Shown: piece after piece, positions 1 through 11,398 of the stretch
How the letters are laid out: every line of letters starts with the position of its first letter
How positions within the stretch are numbered: position 1 is the stretch's first letter
Source: an uncultured Georgenia sp.
GTDB taxonomy: Bacteria > Actinomycetota > Actinomycetes > Actinomycetales > Actinomycetaceae
DNA length: 44,762 bases
NCBI RefSeq assembly: GCF_937958535.1
Contig: NZ_CALGNQ010000036.1
Span: forward strand, 1 to 44,762
Reading direction: 5' to 3'
The notes under the pieces: model-generated
What the model was told of the DNA's origin: nothing
What the model saw: only the letters and a program-made list of their open reading frames with translations
The model's database searches: none
Position numbers and translations under genes: made by a program

Positions 1-815
1 TCGAGGCTGCCGCCAAGCGGCTCTCGGCCGACGTCATCAACTTCGCCGCCAAGGGTTCCAGCGTGTCCAAGGGCGAGTCGCTCAAGGACACCGCCCAGAC
101 CCTCCAGGCGATGGGCGCCGACGCCGTCGTCATCCGGCACAGCGCCTCCGGCGCCCCGCACCGGCTGGCCCACTCCGGGTGGGTCGACGTGCCCGTGGTC
201 AACGCCGGTGACGGCACCCACCAGCACCCCACCCAGGCGCTGCTCGACGCCTTCACCGTCCGGCGCCACCTCGCCGCCGGCGGGGGCGACCCGCGCGGCC
301 GTGACCTCGCCGGGCTGTCCGTCGTCATCGTGGGGGACGTGCTCCACTCCCGGGTGGCGCGCTCCAACGTCGACCTCCTCACCACCCTCGGCGCACGGGT
401 CACCCTCGTGGCACCACCCACCCTCGTCCCCGTCGGGGTGCACACCTGGCCCGCCCAGGTCCGCTACGACCTCGACGCCGCGATCGCCGAGGGGCCGGAC
501 GCCGTCATGATGCTGCGCGTCCAGCGGGAGCGGATGTCCAGCGCAGGCGGCGGGTACTTCCCCTCACCCCTGGAGTACCACCGCCAGTACGGCCTCACCG
601 GCGCGCGGCTCGCCGCCCTGCCCGACCATGCCATCGTCATGCACCCCGGGCCGATGAACCGCGGCCTGGAGATCTCCGCGGAGGCCGCCGACAGCCCCCG
701 TTCGACCGTCGTCGAGCAGGTCGCCAACGGTGTCTCCGTGCGCATGGCCGTCCTCTACCACCTCCTCGCCGGGGCACCGGCACCGACCCCGACGACCCAA
801 GGAACCACCCCGTGA
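1..815 (+). CDS. pyrB: Aspartate carbamoyltransferase catalytic subunit, 5' end outside window
   Basis: Transfers the carbamoyl group from carbamoyl phosphate to aspartate, the committed step of pyrimidine synthesis, in the cytoplasm. The reading frame is open from base 3, upstream of the first internal GTG at 63, and reads AAAKRLSADVINFAAKGSS. The gene therefore begins before the window, and the N-terminal carbamoyl-phosphate loop is missing here. Visible family motifs are GTHQHPTQALLDAF (phosphate and aspartate domain hinge), MLRVQRERM and HPGPMNRGLEI near the C-terminus. The stop overlaps the GTG of pyrC by four bases (GTGA), so translation is probably coupled. It is the first visible gene of a pyrB-pyrC-carA-carB-pyrF operon. 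Identification is firm; only the left boundary is unknown. Confidence 0.97.
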   Translation, partial: EAAAKRLSADVINFAAKGSSVSKGESLKDTAQTLQAMGADAVVIRHSASGAPHRLAHSGWVDVPVVNAGDGTHQHPTQALLDAFTVRRHLAAGGGDPRGRDLAGLSVVIVGDVLHSRVARSNVDLLTTLGARVTLVAPPTLVPVGVHTWPAQVRYDLDAAIAEGPDAVMMLRVQRERMSSAGGGYFPSPLEYHRQYGLTGARLAALPDHAIVMHPGPMNRGLEISAEAADSPRSTVVEQVANGVSVRMAVLYHLLAGAPAPTPTTQGTTP

Positions 816-2134
816 CCAGCTACCTCATCCAGGGGGCCGCCCCGCTCGGGGGCGAGCCCACCGACCTGCTCCTCACCGACGGCGTCATCGCCGCCATCGG
901 CCCCGACGCCACCGGTGCCGCACCCACCGGCACCCGCACCGTCGACGCACACGGCCTCGTCGCCCTGCCCGGCCTCGTCGACCTCCACACCCACCTGCGC
1001 GAGCCCGGCCGCGAGGACGCCGAGACCGTGTGGTCCGGGACGCGCGCCGCCGCGCTCGGCGGCTTCACCGCGGTCCACGCCATGGCCAACACCTACCCGG
1101 TGGCCGACACCGCCGGCGTCGTCGAGCAGGTGTGGCGCCTGGGCCGCGAGGCCGGGTGGGCCGACGTCCACCCGGTGGGCGCGGTCACCGTCGGCCTGGC
1201 CGGCGAGCAGCTCGCCGAGCTCGGTGCCATGGCCGCCTCCCAGGCACGCGTGCGGGTCTTCTCCGACGACGGCCACTGCGTGTGGGACCCGGTGCTCATG
1301 CGCCGTGCCCTGGAGTACGTCAAGGCCTTCGACGGCGTCATCGCCCAGCACGCCCAGGAGCCCCGCCTCACCGAGGGGGCCCAGATGAACGAGGGGGTGG
1401 TGTCGGCCGAGCTCGGACTCACCGGATGGCCCGCGGTCGCCGAGGAGTCGGTCATCGCCCGCGACGTCCTGCTCGCCGAGCACGTCGGGTCGCGGGTGCA
1501 CATCTGCCACCTGTCCACCGCCGGCTCGGTGGAGATCGTGCGCTGGGCCAAGGCCCGCGGCATCGACGTCACCGCCGAGGTCACGCCCCACCACCTGCTC
1601 CTCACCGACGAGCTCGCCCGCACCTACGACCCGGTGTACAAGGTCAACCCGCCGCTGCGGACCGCCGAGGACGTGCGCGCCCTGCGCGCGGCGCTGGCCG
1701 ACGGCACCATCGACATCGTCGCCACCGACCACGCGCCCCACCCGGTGGAGGACAAGGACTGCGAGTGGGCCGACGCCGCGTTCGGCATGACCGGGCTGGA
1801 GACCGCCCTGTCCGTCGTCGTCGAGACCATGGTCGAGCCGGGGCTGCTCGACTGGGCCGGGGTCGCCCAGGTGCTCTCCACCCGCCCCGCCCGGATCGGA
1901 CGTGTCGAGTCTCACGGCCGCCCCCTCGCCGTGGGGGAGCCGGCCAACCTCACCCTGGTGGACCCGGCCGCGCGCGTCGTCGTCGACGGTGCCCAGCAGG
2001 CGACCACCAGCCGCAACACCCCCTTCCAGGGCCGTACCCTGCCAGGGCGCGTCGTGGCCACGTTCCTCCGCGGGCGTGCCACCGTCCTCGACGCCCAGCC
2101 CGTCGCCGACCACGTACCAGGAGGAACCCGGTGA
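812..2134 (+). CDS. pyrC: Dihydroorotase (type I, about 440 residues)
   Basis: Cyclises carbamoyl aspartate to dihydroorotate, a zinc amidohydrolase reaction in de novo pyrimidine synthesis. The metal-binding HxH motif lies in DLHTHLREPG near residue 55. Other conserved histidines are in AQHAQEP (near residue 180) and ICHLSTAGS (near residue 230), and the catalytic aspartate is in TDHAPHP (near residue 305). The length of 440 residues is normal for the class I bacterial enzyme. The GTG start overlaps the pyrB stop, and the stop overlaps the GTG of carA. A long antisense frame covers the gene but has no recognisable protein motifs. Confidence 0.97.
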   Translation: MTSYLIQGAAPLGGEPTDLLLTDGVIAAIGPDATGAAPTGTRTVDAHGLVALPGLVDLHTHLREPGREDAETVWSGTRAAALGGFTAVHAMANTYPVADTAGVVEQVWRLGREAGWADVHPVGAVTVGLAGEQLAELGAMAASQARVRVFSDDGHCVWDPVLMRRALEYVKAFDGVIAQHAQEPRLTEGAQMNEGVVSAELGLTGWPAVAEESVIARDVLLAEHVGSRVHICHLSTAGSVEIVRWAKARGIDVTAEVTPHHLLLTDELARTYDPVYKVNPPLRTAEDVRALRAALADGTIDIVATDHAPHPVEDKDCEWADAAFGMTGLETALSVVVETMVEPGLLDWAGVAQVLSTRPARIGRVESHGRPLAVGEPANLTLVDPAARVVVDGAQQATTSRNTPFQGRTLPGRVVATFLRGRATVLDAQPVADHVPGGTR

Positions 2135-3344
2135 GGAACCAGCGAGCGGACGCCCTGCTCGTCCTGGAGGACGGCTACGTCCTCCCGGGCCGTGCCTACG
2201 CTGCCGAGGGACGGACCGTCGGGGAGATCGTCTTCGCCACCGCGATGACCGGCTACCAGGAGACGGTCACCGACCCCTCCTACCACCGGCAGATCGTCAC
2301 GATGACCGCCCCGCACATCGGCAACACCGGCGTCAACGACGAGGACGCCGAGTCCGACCGGGTGTGGGTCGCCGGTCTGGTCATCCGCGAACCCGCCCGG
2401 CGCGCGTCGAGCTGGCGCTCGGTGCGCGAGTTCGAGGACGAGCTGCGCGACCAGGGCGTGGTCGGCATCTGCCACGTCGACACCCGCGCGCTCACCCGTC
2501 GGCTGCGCGACCGCGGTGTCATGCGCGCGGGCATCTTCTCCGGTGCGGCGCTGCCCGCCGGGGCGATGTCGCTGGGCCACCCCGGCCTCGGGGTGCTCAT
2601 CGACCTCGTGCGCCAGGCCCCGCAGATGACCGGCGCGGCCCTCGCCGGGGAGGTCTCCACCCAGGAGGCCTACGTCGTCGAGCCGAGCGGTGAGTTCGCG
2701 GGCCGTGAGCCGGTCGCGGAGATCGTCGCCGTCGACCTCGGGATCAAGGCCCGCACACCCGCCCAGCTGGCCGAGCGCGGGGCCCGGGTGCACGTCGTCC
2801 CGCAGCACACCACGCTCGCCGAGATCATCGCGCTGAACCCGGACGGCGTCTTCTTCTCCAACGGCCCGGGCGACCCGGGCACTGCCGACCACGAGGTCGA
2901 GCTGCTCCGCGGCATCCTCACCCAGGGCATCCCGTTCTTCGGGATCTGCTTCGGCAACCAGCTCCTCGGCCGGGCACTCGGCTACGGCACCTACAAGCTC
3001 GACTACGGTCACCGCGGCGTCAACCAGCCGGTGCTCGACCGCACCACCGGGAAGGTCGAGATCACCGCCCACAACCACGGCTTCGCCGTCGACGCCCCGA
3101 TCGCCGAGGTGAGCACCGCGCCCTACGACAACGGCCGCTTCGGCCGCGTCGAGGTCTCCCACATCAGCCTCAACGACGGAGTGGTCGAAGGCCTGCGCGC
3201 CCTGGACATCCCGGCCTTCTCCGTCCAGTACCACCCCGAGGCGGCGGCCGGCCCGCACGACGCCGCCCACCTCTTCGACCGCTTCCTCGAGCTCGTGACG
3301 CAGTACCGGAGCTCGCGTACCCACACCGCTGGAGAGAACGCCTG

Positions 3345-3345
<1 letters not shown>
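2131..3345 (+). CDS. carA: Carbamoyl-phosphate synthase small subunit (glutaminase)
   Basis: Hydrolyses glutamine and channels ammonia to CarB for carbamoyl phosphate synthesis, which feeds PyrB and arginine synthesis. The start is GTG at 2131, overlapping the pyrC stop, preceded by a strong AGGAGG at 2119-2124. The same frame is open far upstream, but that part lies antiparallel to pyrC coding sense and has no family similarity. The product has 404 residues. The N-terminal domain carries MTGYQETVTDPSY. The class I amidotransferase domain has the nucleophile cysteine in FFGICFGNQLLG and the catalytic His-Glu pair in VQYHPEAAAGPHD. The usual GICLGHQ reads GICFGNQ, which I recall as common in actinobacterial CarA. 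The stop overlaps the carB start (TGATG). Confidence 0.97.
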
Positions 3346-6673
<3,328 letters not shown>

Positions 6674-6677
<4 letters not shown>

Positions 6678-7537
6678 GCACCCCGGTGCCGTTCGGCACC
6701 CGGCTCGCCGCCGCGCTGGACGAGCGCGGCCCGCTGTGCGTGGGCATCGACCCCCATCCCGGGCTGCTCACCGCGTGGGGGCTGCCCGACGACCCGCGCG
6801 GGCTGCGCGAGCTCGCCCTGCGGGTGGTGGACGCCCTGGGCGGCCGGGTCGCCGCGCTCAAGCCGCAGTCCGCGCTCTTCGAGCGGCACGGCGCCGCCGG
6901 CGTCGCGGTGCTCGAGGAGGTGCTGGTCGCGTGCCGGGACACCGGCGTGCTCAGCGTGCTCGACGTCAAGCGGGGCGACATCGGCTCGACCATGGCCGCC
7001 TATGCCCAGGCCTACCTCGCCGATGGCGCGCCGCTGGCCGCCGACGCCGTCACACTGTCCCCGTTCCTCGGGCTCGGGTCGCTGGCCCCGGCCGTCGAGC
7101 TCGCCCACGCCACCGGCAGGGGGGTGTTCGTCCTCGCGCTCACCTCCAACCCGGAGGGTGCGACGGTCCAGCACGCCGTCGGCCCGGAGGGGCGCTCGGT
7201 CGCCGCCGCGCTCGTCGAGGGCGTTGCCGGTCTCAACGCCGCAGGCCCGGTGGGGGAGGGGCTCGGCTCGGTCGGGCTCGTCGTCGGTGCGACGACGGGG
7301 TCGGCCGTGCGTGACCTGGGTATCGACCTCGCCGCCTCCCGGGCGCCGCTCCTGGTCCCGGGGATCGGGGCGCAGGGCGCCGGGAGGGCCGAGCTCGCCG
7401 CGGTCTTCGCCGGGGCCGAGCACGCCGTCCTCGCCAGCACCTCGCGGGCCGTGCTCGCCGCCGGCCCGCAGGCGGGCGACCTGCGGGCCGCCGCCGCCGA
7501 CGCGGGTGCCGAGGTGCGCGCGGCCGTCTCCCGGTGA
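6674..7537 (+). CDS. pyrF: Orotidine 5'-phosphate decarboxylase (type 2)
   Basis: Decarboxylates OMP to UMP, the last step of the pathway. The catalytic signature is LDVKRGDIGST near residue 97. The 287-residue length and the N-terminal CVGIDPHPGLL match the long, mycobacterial-type (type 2) OMP decarboxylase rather than the shorter E. coli form. ALTSNPEGATVQ and LVPGIGAQGA are further conserved segments. It overlaps carB by four bases (ATGA), so it is probably the last gene of the operon. No pyrD is seen next to it, so dihydroorotate dehydrogenase must be encoded elsewhere. Confidence 0.96.
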
Positions 7538-7588
7538 GCGCGCGGATGCACGGACGTGCGGTCGGGCCCCTGACCCCACGGTCACTGG

Positions 7589-7594
7589 CAGACT
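7589..7594 (+). promoter_or_regulatory. Possible -10 element for mihF-gmk
   Basis: CAGACT lies in the 118-base gap between pyrF and mihF, about 60 bases before the mihF start. It departs from TANNNT at the first base, and no clear -35 was found. It is offered only as the best candidate in a gap that should hold a promoter. Confidence 0.3.
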
Positions 7595-7655
7595 TGGGGC
7601 CGTGCTCGGTACCTTGCGCTGAGCAGACCCTGTCCCCGTCCCCGAGGTGATCGTC

Positions 7656-7967
7656 GTGGCCCTTCCGTCCCTGACTCCCGAGCAACGCGCCGCCGCCCTG
7701 GCCAAGGCCGCGGCTGCGCGGAGCCGTCGCGCCGAGGTGAAGAACCGGCTGAAGTACTCCCAGATCTCCCTGGCGCAGGTCATCGAGGACGCGGCCCAGG
7801 ACGAGGCGCTGGGCAAGATGCGCGTCGTCGAGCTGCTCGAGTCGCTCCCGGGGGTCGGCAAGGTCAAGAGCCGCGCGATCATGGCCGAGATCGGGATCTC
7901 CGAGTCCCGCCGGGTCCGCGGGCTGGGCCACAACCAGCTCGAGGCACTGCTCGAGCGGTTCGGGTGA
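7656..7967 (+). CDS. mihF: Actinobacterial integration host factor (MihF family)
   Basis: Small basic nucleoid-associated, DNA-binding protein of the actinobacterial IHF type, first known as a host factor for mycobacteriophage integration. The 103-residue product has the family start ALPSLTPEQRAAAL, the helical segment AEVKNRLKYSQISL, and a C-terminal helix-two-turn-helix DNA-binding region with LLESLPGVGKVKSRAIM and ISESRRVRGLG. I chose GTG at 7656 because GAGGTGA at 7644-7650 is well placed as a ribosome binding site and family members begin close to this point. An in-frame GTG at 7647 lies inside that site. It overlaps gmk by four bases, the standard actinobacterial mihF-gmk pair. Confidence 0.95.
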   Translation: MALPSLTPEQRAAALAKAAAARSRRAEVKNRLKYSQISLAQVIEDAAQDEALGKMRVVELLESLPGVGKVKSRAIMAEIGISESRRVRGLGHNQLEALLERFG

Positions 7968-8551
7968 CCGTGACCCCGAGCTCGCCGGCCGCCGAGTCCC
8001 GCCTCACCGTCCTCGCCGGACCCACCGCGGTCGGCAAGGGCACCGTCTCGGCGGACATCCGCCGCCGCTACCCCCGGGTGTGGCTCTCGGTCTCCGTGAC
8101 CACCCGCCCCCCGCGCCCGAACGAGGTGGACGGCGTCCACTACCACTTCATCTCCGAGGAGGAGTTCGACCGGATGATCGCCGACGGCGAGCTCCTGGAG
8201 TGGGCGGTCGTGCACGGCCGCCACCGCTACGGCACCCCTCGTGGGCCGGTGGAGGAGCAGCTGCGCAAGGGGGAGCCGGCACTCCTGGAGATCGACCTGC
8301 AGGGGGCCCGCCAGGTCCGGCGGACGATGCCCAACGCCCGCTTCGTCTTCCTCGCCCCGCCCTCCTTCGAGGAGCTCGAGCGGCGCCTCCTCGCGCGGGG
8401 CACCGAGGGACCGGAGGAGCGCGCCCGCCGGCTGCGCACCGCACGGGAGGAGCTGGCCGCCGCCGACGAGTTCGACGACATCATCGTCAACGACGTCGTG
8501 ACACGCGCCACCGACGAGCTCGTCTCCCTCATGGGACTGCCGACCGAGTAG
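7964..8551 (+). CDS. gmk: Guanylate kinase
   Basis: Phosphorylates GMP to GDP with ATP. The P-loop is GPTAVGKGT near residue 19, the actinobacterial variant of GPSGxGKxT. The GMP-binding region has SVTTRPPRPNEVDGVHYHF, followed by FLEWA-like LLEWAVVHGRHRYGTP. EIDLQGARQVR carries the conserved Asp. The lid-region arginines are in ARRLRTAREE. The length of 195 residues is normal. The GTG start overlaps the mihF stop. The gmk stop codon TAG is also part of a likely -10 hexamer for rpoZ. Confidence 0.97.
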   Translation: MTVTPSSPAAESRLTVLAGPTAVGKGTVSADIRRRYPRVWLSVSVTTRPPRPNEVDGVHYHFISEEEFDRMIADGELLEWAVVHGRHRYGTPRGPVEEQLRKGEPALLEIDLQGARQVRRTMPNARFVFLAPPSFEELERRLLARGTEGPEERARRLRTAREELAAADEFDDIIVNDVVTRATDELVSLMGLPTE

Positions 8552-8554
8552 ACT
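8549..8554 (+). promoter_or_regulatory. -10 element TAGACT upstream of rpoZ
   Basis: TAGACT begins with the gmk stop codon and lies about 60 bases before the rpoZ ATG, giving a leader with a GAGGTGA ribosome binding site at 8607-8613. No strong -35 was recognised. Confidence 0.5.
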
Positions 8555-8615
8555 GGATCGCTGCGCGTGCCCGCATCCGCGGGTGCCGCCCCACCACCCG
8601 AGACCTGAGGTGACC

Positions 8616-8882
8616 ATGTCCGGAACCGTTGCCCAGCCCGAGGGCATCACCGACCCGCCGATCGACGAGCTGCTCGAGGCCGCGGACTCCAAGTACGCCC
8701 TCGTCATCTACGCCGCCAAGCGGGCCCGCCAGATCAACGCCTACAACGCCCAGCTCCAGGAGGGCCTGCTGGAGTTCGTCGGCCCCCTCGTCCCGCACGG
8801 TCAGAACGACAAGCCGCTGTCGATCGCGCTGCGCGAGATCAACGAGGGTCTGCTCCAGGCCACGCCGACCACCGAGGAGTGA
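8616..8882 (+). CDS. rpoZ: RNA polymerase omega subunit
   Basis: Small RNA polymerase subunit that binds the beta-prime subunit and helps assemble the enzyme. The 88-residue product has the family core IDELLEAADSKYALVIYAAKRARQINAYN followed by KPLSIALREINEGLL near the C-terminus. I chose ATG at 8616, with GAGGTGA just upstream, over an upstream in-frame start at 8583 whose extra residues do not look like the family. The stop overlaps the coaBC GTG by four bases. The gmk-rpoZ-coaBC order is widespread. Confidence 0.96.
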   Translation: MSGTVAQPEGITDPPIDELLEAADSKYALVIYAAKRARQINAYNAQLQEGLLEFVGPLVPHGQNDKPLSIALREINEGLLQATPTTEE

Positions 8883-10099
8883 GCCGGCGCCAGCCCGGGC
8901 TGCGCGTCCTGCTCGGGGTCACCGGAGGGATCGCCGCGTACAAGGCGGTCTTCATCGTGCGCGCCCTGCGCGAGGCCGGTCACCGGGTGCGGGTCATCCC
9001 CACCGAGGCCGCGCTCGAGTTCGTCGGGCGCCCCACGTGGGAGGCGCTGTCCGGGGAGCCGGTCACGACGAGCGTCTTCGAGGGTGCCACCGAGGTCGAC
9101 CACGTCGCCCTCGGGCGCAGTGCCGACCTCGTCGTCGTCGCCCCCGCCACCGCCGACCTGCTCGCCCGGGCGGCGACCGGGCGGGCCGACGACCTGCTCA
9201 CGACGACGCTGCTCACCGTCACCTCCCCGGTGCTCCTCGCCCCGGCGATGCACACCGAGATGTGGCAGCACCCGGCGACGGTGGCGAACGTCGCCACACT
9301 GCGCGCCCGCGGTGTCACCGTGCTCGACCCCGACTCCGGCCGGCTCACCGGCGCCGACACCGGACCGGGCCGGCTGCCCGAGCCCGAGGCGATCACCGCC
9401 GCCGCGCTCGCCCTCGTCACACCGCAGGACCTCGCCGGCCGGAGGGTCGTCGTCAGCGCGGGCGGCACCCGCGAGCCGCTCGACCCGGTCCGCTTCCTCG
9501 GCAACCGGTCCTCCGGCCTCCAGGGCGCCGCCCTCGCGCTCGAGGCCGCCCAGCGGGGCGCGGACGTCACGCTGCTCGCCGCCTCCATCGACGCCCCCGC
9601 CCGCGCGCTGGTCGCGCACCCGGCGATCGACGTCGTCGACGTCGAGACGACCGCCGAGCTCGCCGCCGCCGTCGACACCCACACGAGCGGGGCGGACGTC
9701 CTCGTCATGGCCGCCGCCGTCGCCGACTTCCGGCCCGCCACCACCGCGGACCGCAAGATCAAGAAGGACGAGTCGGCCCCCGACGTCGTCCACCTCGTGC
9801 AGAACCCCGACATCCTCGCCACCGTGGCCGCCCGCCCCCGGGACCGGCTCGTCGTCGTCGGCTTCGCCGCCGAGACCGGCACCCCCGAGGAGGTGCTGGA
9901 GCTCGGCCGCGCCAAGGCGCGGCGCAAGGGCGCCGACCTGCTCGCCGTCAACGCGGTCGGCCACGGCCGGGGCTTCGGCGACGTCGCCAACGCCGTCACC
10001 GTGCTCGACGCCCGGGGCGAGGCGGTGGGCGAGGCCGCCGGCACCAAGCAGGACGTCGCCCGCGGGCTGTGGGACCTCATCGTCCCGCGGCTGCGCTGA
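8879..10099 (+). CDS. coaBC: Bifunctional phosphopantothenoylcysteine decarboxylase / phosphopantothenate-cysteine ligase
   Basis: Carries out two consecutive steps of coenzyme A synthesis: CTP-dependent coupling of 4'-phosphopantothenate to cysteine (CoaB), then FMN-dependent decarboxylation (CoaC). The N-terminal CoaC flavoprotein domain (about residues 10-185) has GVTGGIAAYKA, the active-site histidine in TEVDHVALGRSADL, and PAMHTEMW in place of the usual PXMNXXMW. The C-terminal CoaB domain begins near RRVVVSAGGTREPLDP and has GNRSSGLQG, the nucleotide-binding AAAVADFRP, KIKKD and VQNPDILATV. The length of 406 residues is usual. Its cofactor FMN links it loosely to the flavin riboswitch further along. 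Confidence 0.97.
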   Translation: MSRRQPGLRVLLGVTGGIAAYKAVFIVRALREAGHRVRVIPTEAALEFVGRPTWEALSGEPVTTSVFEGATEVDHVALGRSADLVVVAPATADLLARAATGRADDLLTTTLLTVTSPVLLAPAMHTEMWQHPATVANVATLRARGVTVLDPDSGRLTGADTGPGRLPEPEAITAAALALVTPQDLAGRRVVVSAGGTREPLDPVRFLGNRSSGLQGAALALEAAQRGADVTLLAASIDAPARALVAHPAIDVVDVETTAELAAAVDTHTSGADVLVMAAAVADFRPATTADRKIKKDESAPDVVHLVQNPDILATVAARPRDRLVVVGFAAETGTPEEVLELGRAKARRKGADLLAVNAVGHGRGFGDVANAVTVLDARGEAVGEAAGTKQDVARGLWDLIVPRLR

Positions 10100-10109
10100 C
10101 CCGCTCATC

Positions 10110-10115
10110 TAGGAT
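10110..10115 (+). promoter_or_regulatory. -10 element TAGGAT, leaderless metK promoter
   Basis: TAGGAT ends six bases before the GTG at 10122, which places the expected transcription start on the start codon itself. This favours the GTG over the ATG at 10131. Confidence 0.6.
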
Positions 10116-10121
10116 CGACCG

Positions 10122-11327
10122 GTGACCTCCATGCCCAGCCTGCGTCTCTTCACGTCCGAGTCCGTGACCGAGGGCCACCCCGACAAGGTGTGCGACCGGA
10201 TCTCCGACTCGATCCTCGACGCCATCCTCCGTGAGGACCCGGACGCACGAGTCGCGGTCGAGACCATCGTCACGACCGGTCTGGTCACCGTCGTCGGCGA
10301 GGTGACCACCGAGGCGTACGTCGAGATCCCGCAGATCGTGCGCCGTGAGGTCAGCGCCATCGGCTACACCTCCTCCTCCATCGGCTTCGACGGCCACTCC
10401 TGCGGCGTGCAGGTCTCCATCGGGCAGCAGTCCCCGGACATCGCCAGCGGCGTGGACACGTCGTGGGAGAGCCGGGCGGGGGAGCGGCGCGACCCCTTCG
10501 ACGACCAGGGTGCCGGCGACCAGGGCTTCATGGTCGGGTACGCCAGTGACGACACCCCGCAGCTCATGCCACTGCCCATCTGGCTGGCCCACCGGCTCGC
10601 CGAGCGGCTCGCCTTCGTGCGCAAGGAGGGCATCGTCGCCGGGCTGCGCCCGGACGGGAAGACCCAGGTGACCATCGCCTACGACGGAGACCGGCCGGTG
10701 GCGCTGGACTCGCTGGTCGTCTCCGCCCAGCACGACGCCGACGTCACCTCCGCCTGGCTGCGCTCGGCGATCGCCGCCGAGGTCGTCGCCCCCGTGCTCG
10801 CCGAGCACGCCCCGCAGCTCGACACCGCCGGCCACAACCTCTACGTCAACCCGACGGGCCAGTTCGTCGTCGGCGGACCGATGGGCGACGCGGGCCTCAC
10901 CGGGCGCAAGATCATCGTCGACACCTACGGCGGCATGGCCCGCCACGGCGGGGGCGCCTTCTCCGGCAAGGACCCCTCCAAGGTGGACCGCTCCGCCTCC
11001 TACGCCACCCGGTGGGTGGCCAAGAACGTCGTCGCCGCTGGCCTCGCCCGCCGGTGCGAGGTGCACGTCGCCTACGCCATCGGCATGGCCCACCCGGTGG
11101 GCGTCTACGTCGAGACCTTCGGCACCGAGACGGTGCCGGTGGAGCGGATCACGGCCGCCGTCACCGAGGTCTTCGACCTGCGCCCCGCCGCGATCGTCGA
11201 CGCGCTCGACCTCCTGCGTCCGATCTACCGGGACACCAGCGCCTACGGCCACTTCGGCCGGGAGCTGCCCACCTTCACCTGGGAGCGCACCGACCGGGTC
11301 GAGGAGCTGCGCCGGGCCGTCGGCTGA
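10122..11327 (+). CDS. metK: S-adenosylmethionine synthetase
   Basis: Makes SAM from methionine and ATP. Motifs are GHPDKVCDRISD near residue 20, GDQGFMVGYASDDTPQLMP near residue 130 (usually GDQGxMFGYA) and the glycine-rich GGGAFSGKDPSKVDRSASY near residue 270. The C-terminus has PIYRDTSAYGHFGRE. The 401-residue length is normal. The GTG at 10122 is chosen because a -10 hexamer ends six bases upstream and there is no ribosome binding site. ATG at 10131 is the alternative. It follows coaBC with a 22-base gap but has its own promoter. Confidence 0.97.
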   Translation: MTSMPSLRLFTSESVTEGHPDKVCDRISDSILDAILREDPDARVAVETIVTTGLVTVVGEVTTEAYVEIPQIVRREVSAIGYTSSSIGFDGHSCGVQVSIGQQSPDIASGVDTSWESRAGERRDPFDDQGAGDQGFMVGYASDDTPQLMPLPIWLAHRLAERLAFVRKEGIVAGLRPDGKTQVTIAYDGDRPVALDSLVVSAQHDADVTSAWLRSAIAAEVVAPVLAEHAPQLDTAGHNLYVNPTGQFVVGGPMGDAGLTGRKIIVDTYGGMARHGGGAFSGKDPSKVDRSASYATRWVAKNVVAAGLARRCEVHVAYAIGMAHPVGVYVETFGTETVPVERITAAVTEVFDLRPAAIVDALDLLRPIYRDTSAYGHFGRELPTFTWERTDRVEELRRAVG

Positions 11328-11398
11328 CCCGCCCCCGCCTGTGGAGGGCCTGCCCGACGTCGGTGGCCCGTGGTGAGATGTGAGCGGAGGTGAGACCG

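Noticed and set aside
730..2130. Long upstream extension of the carA frame
   Set aside because: Arg/Pro/His-rich and lies over pyrC; the CarA family sequence starts just after GTG 2131, which has a strong ribosome binding site.
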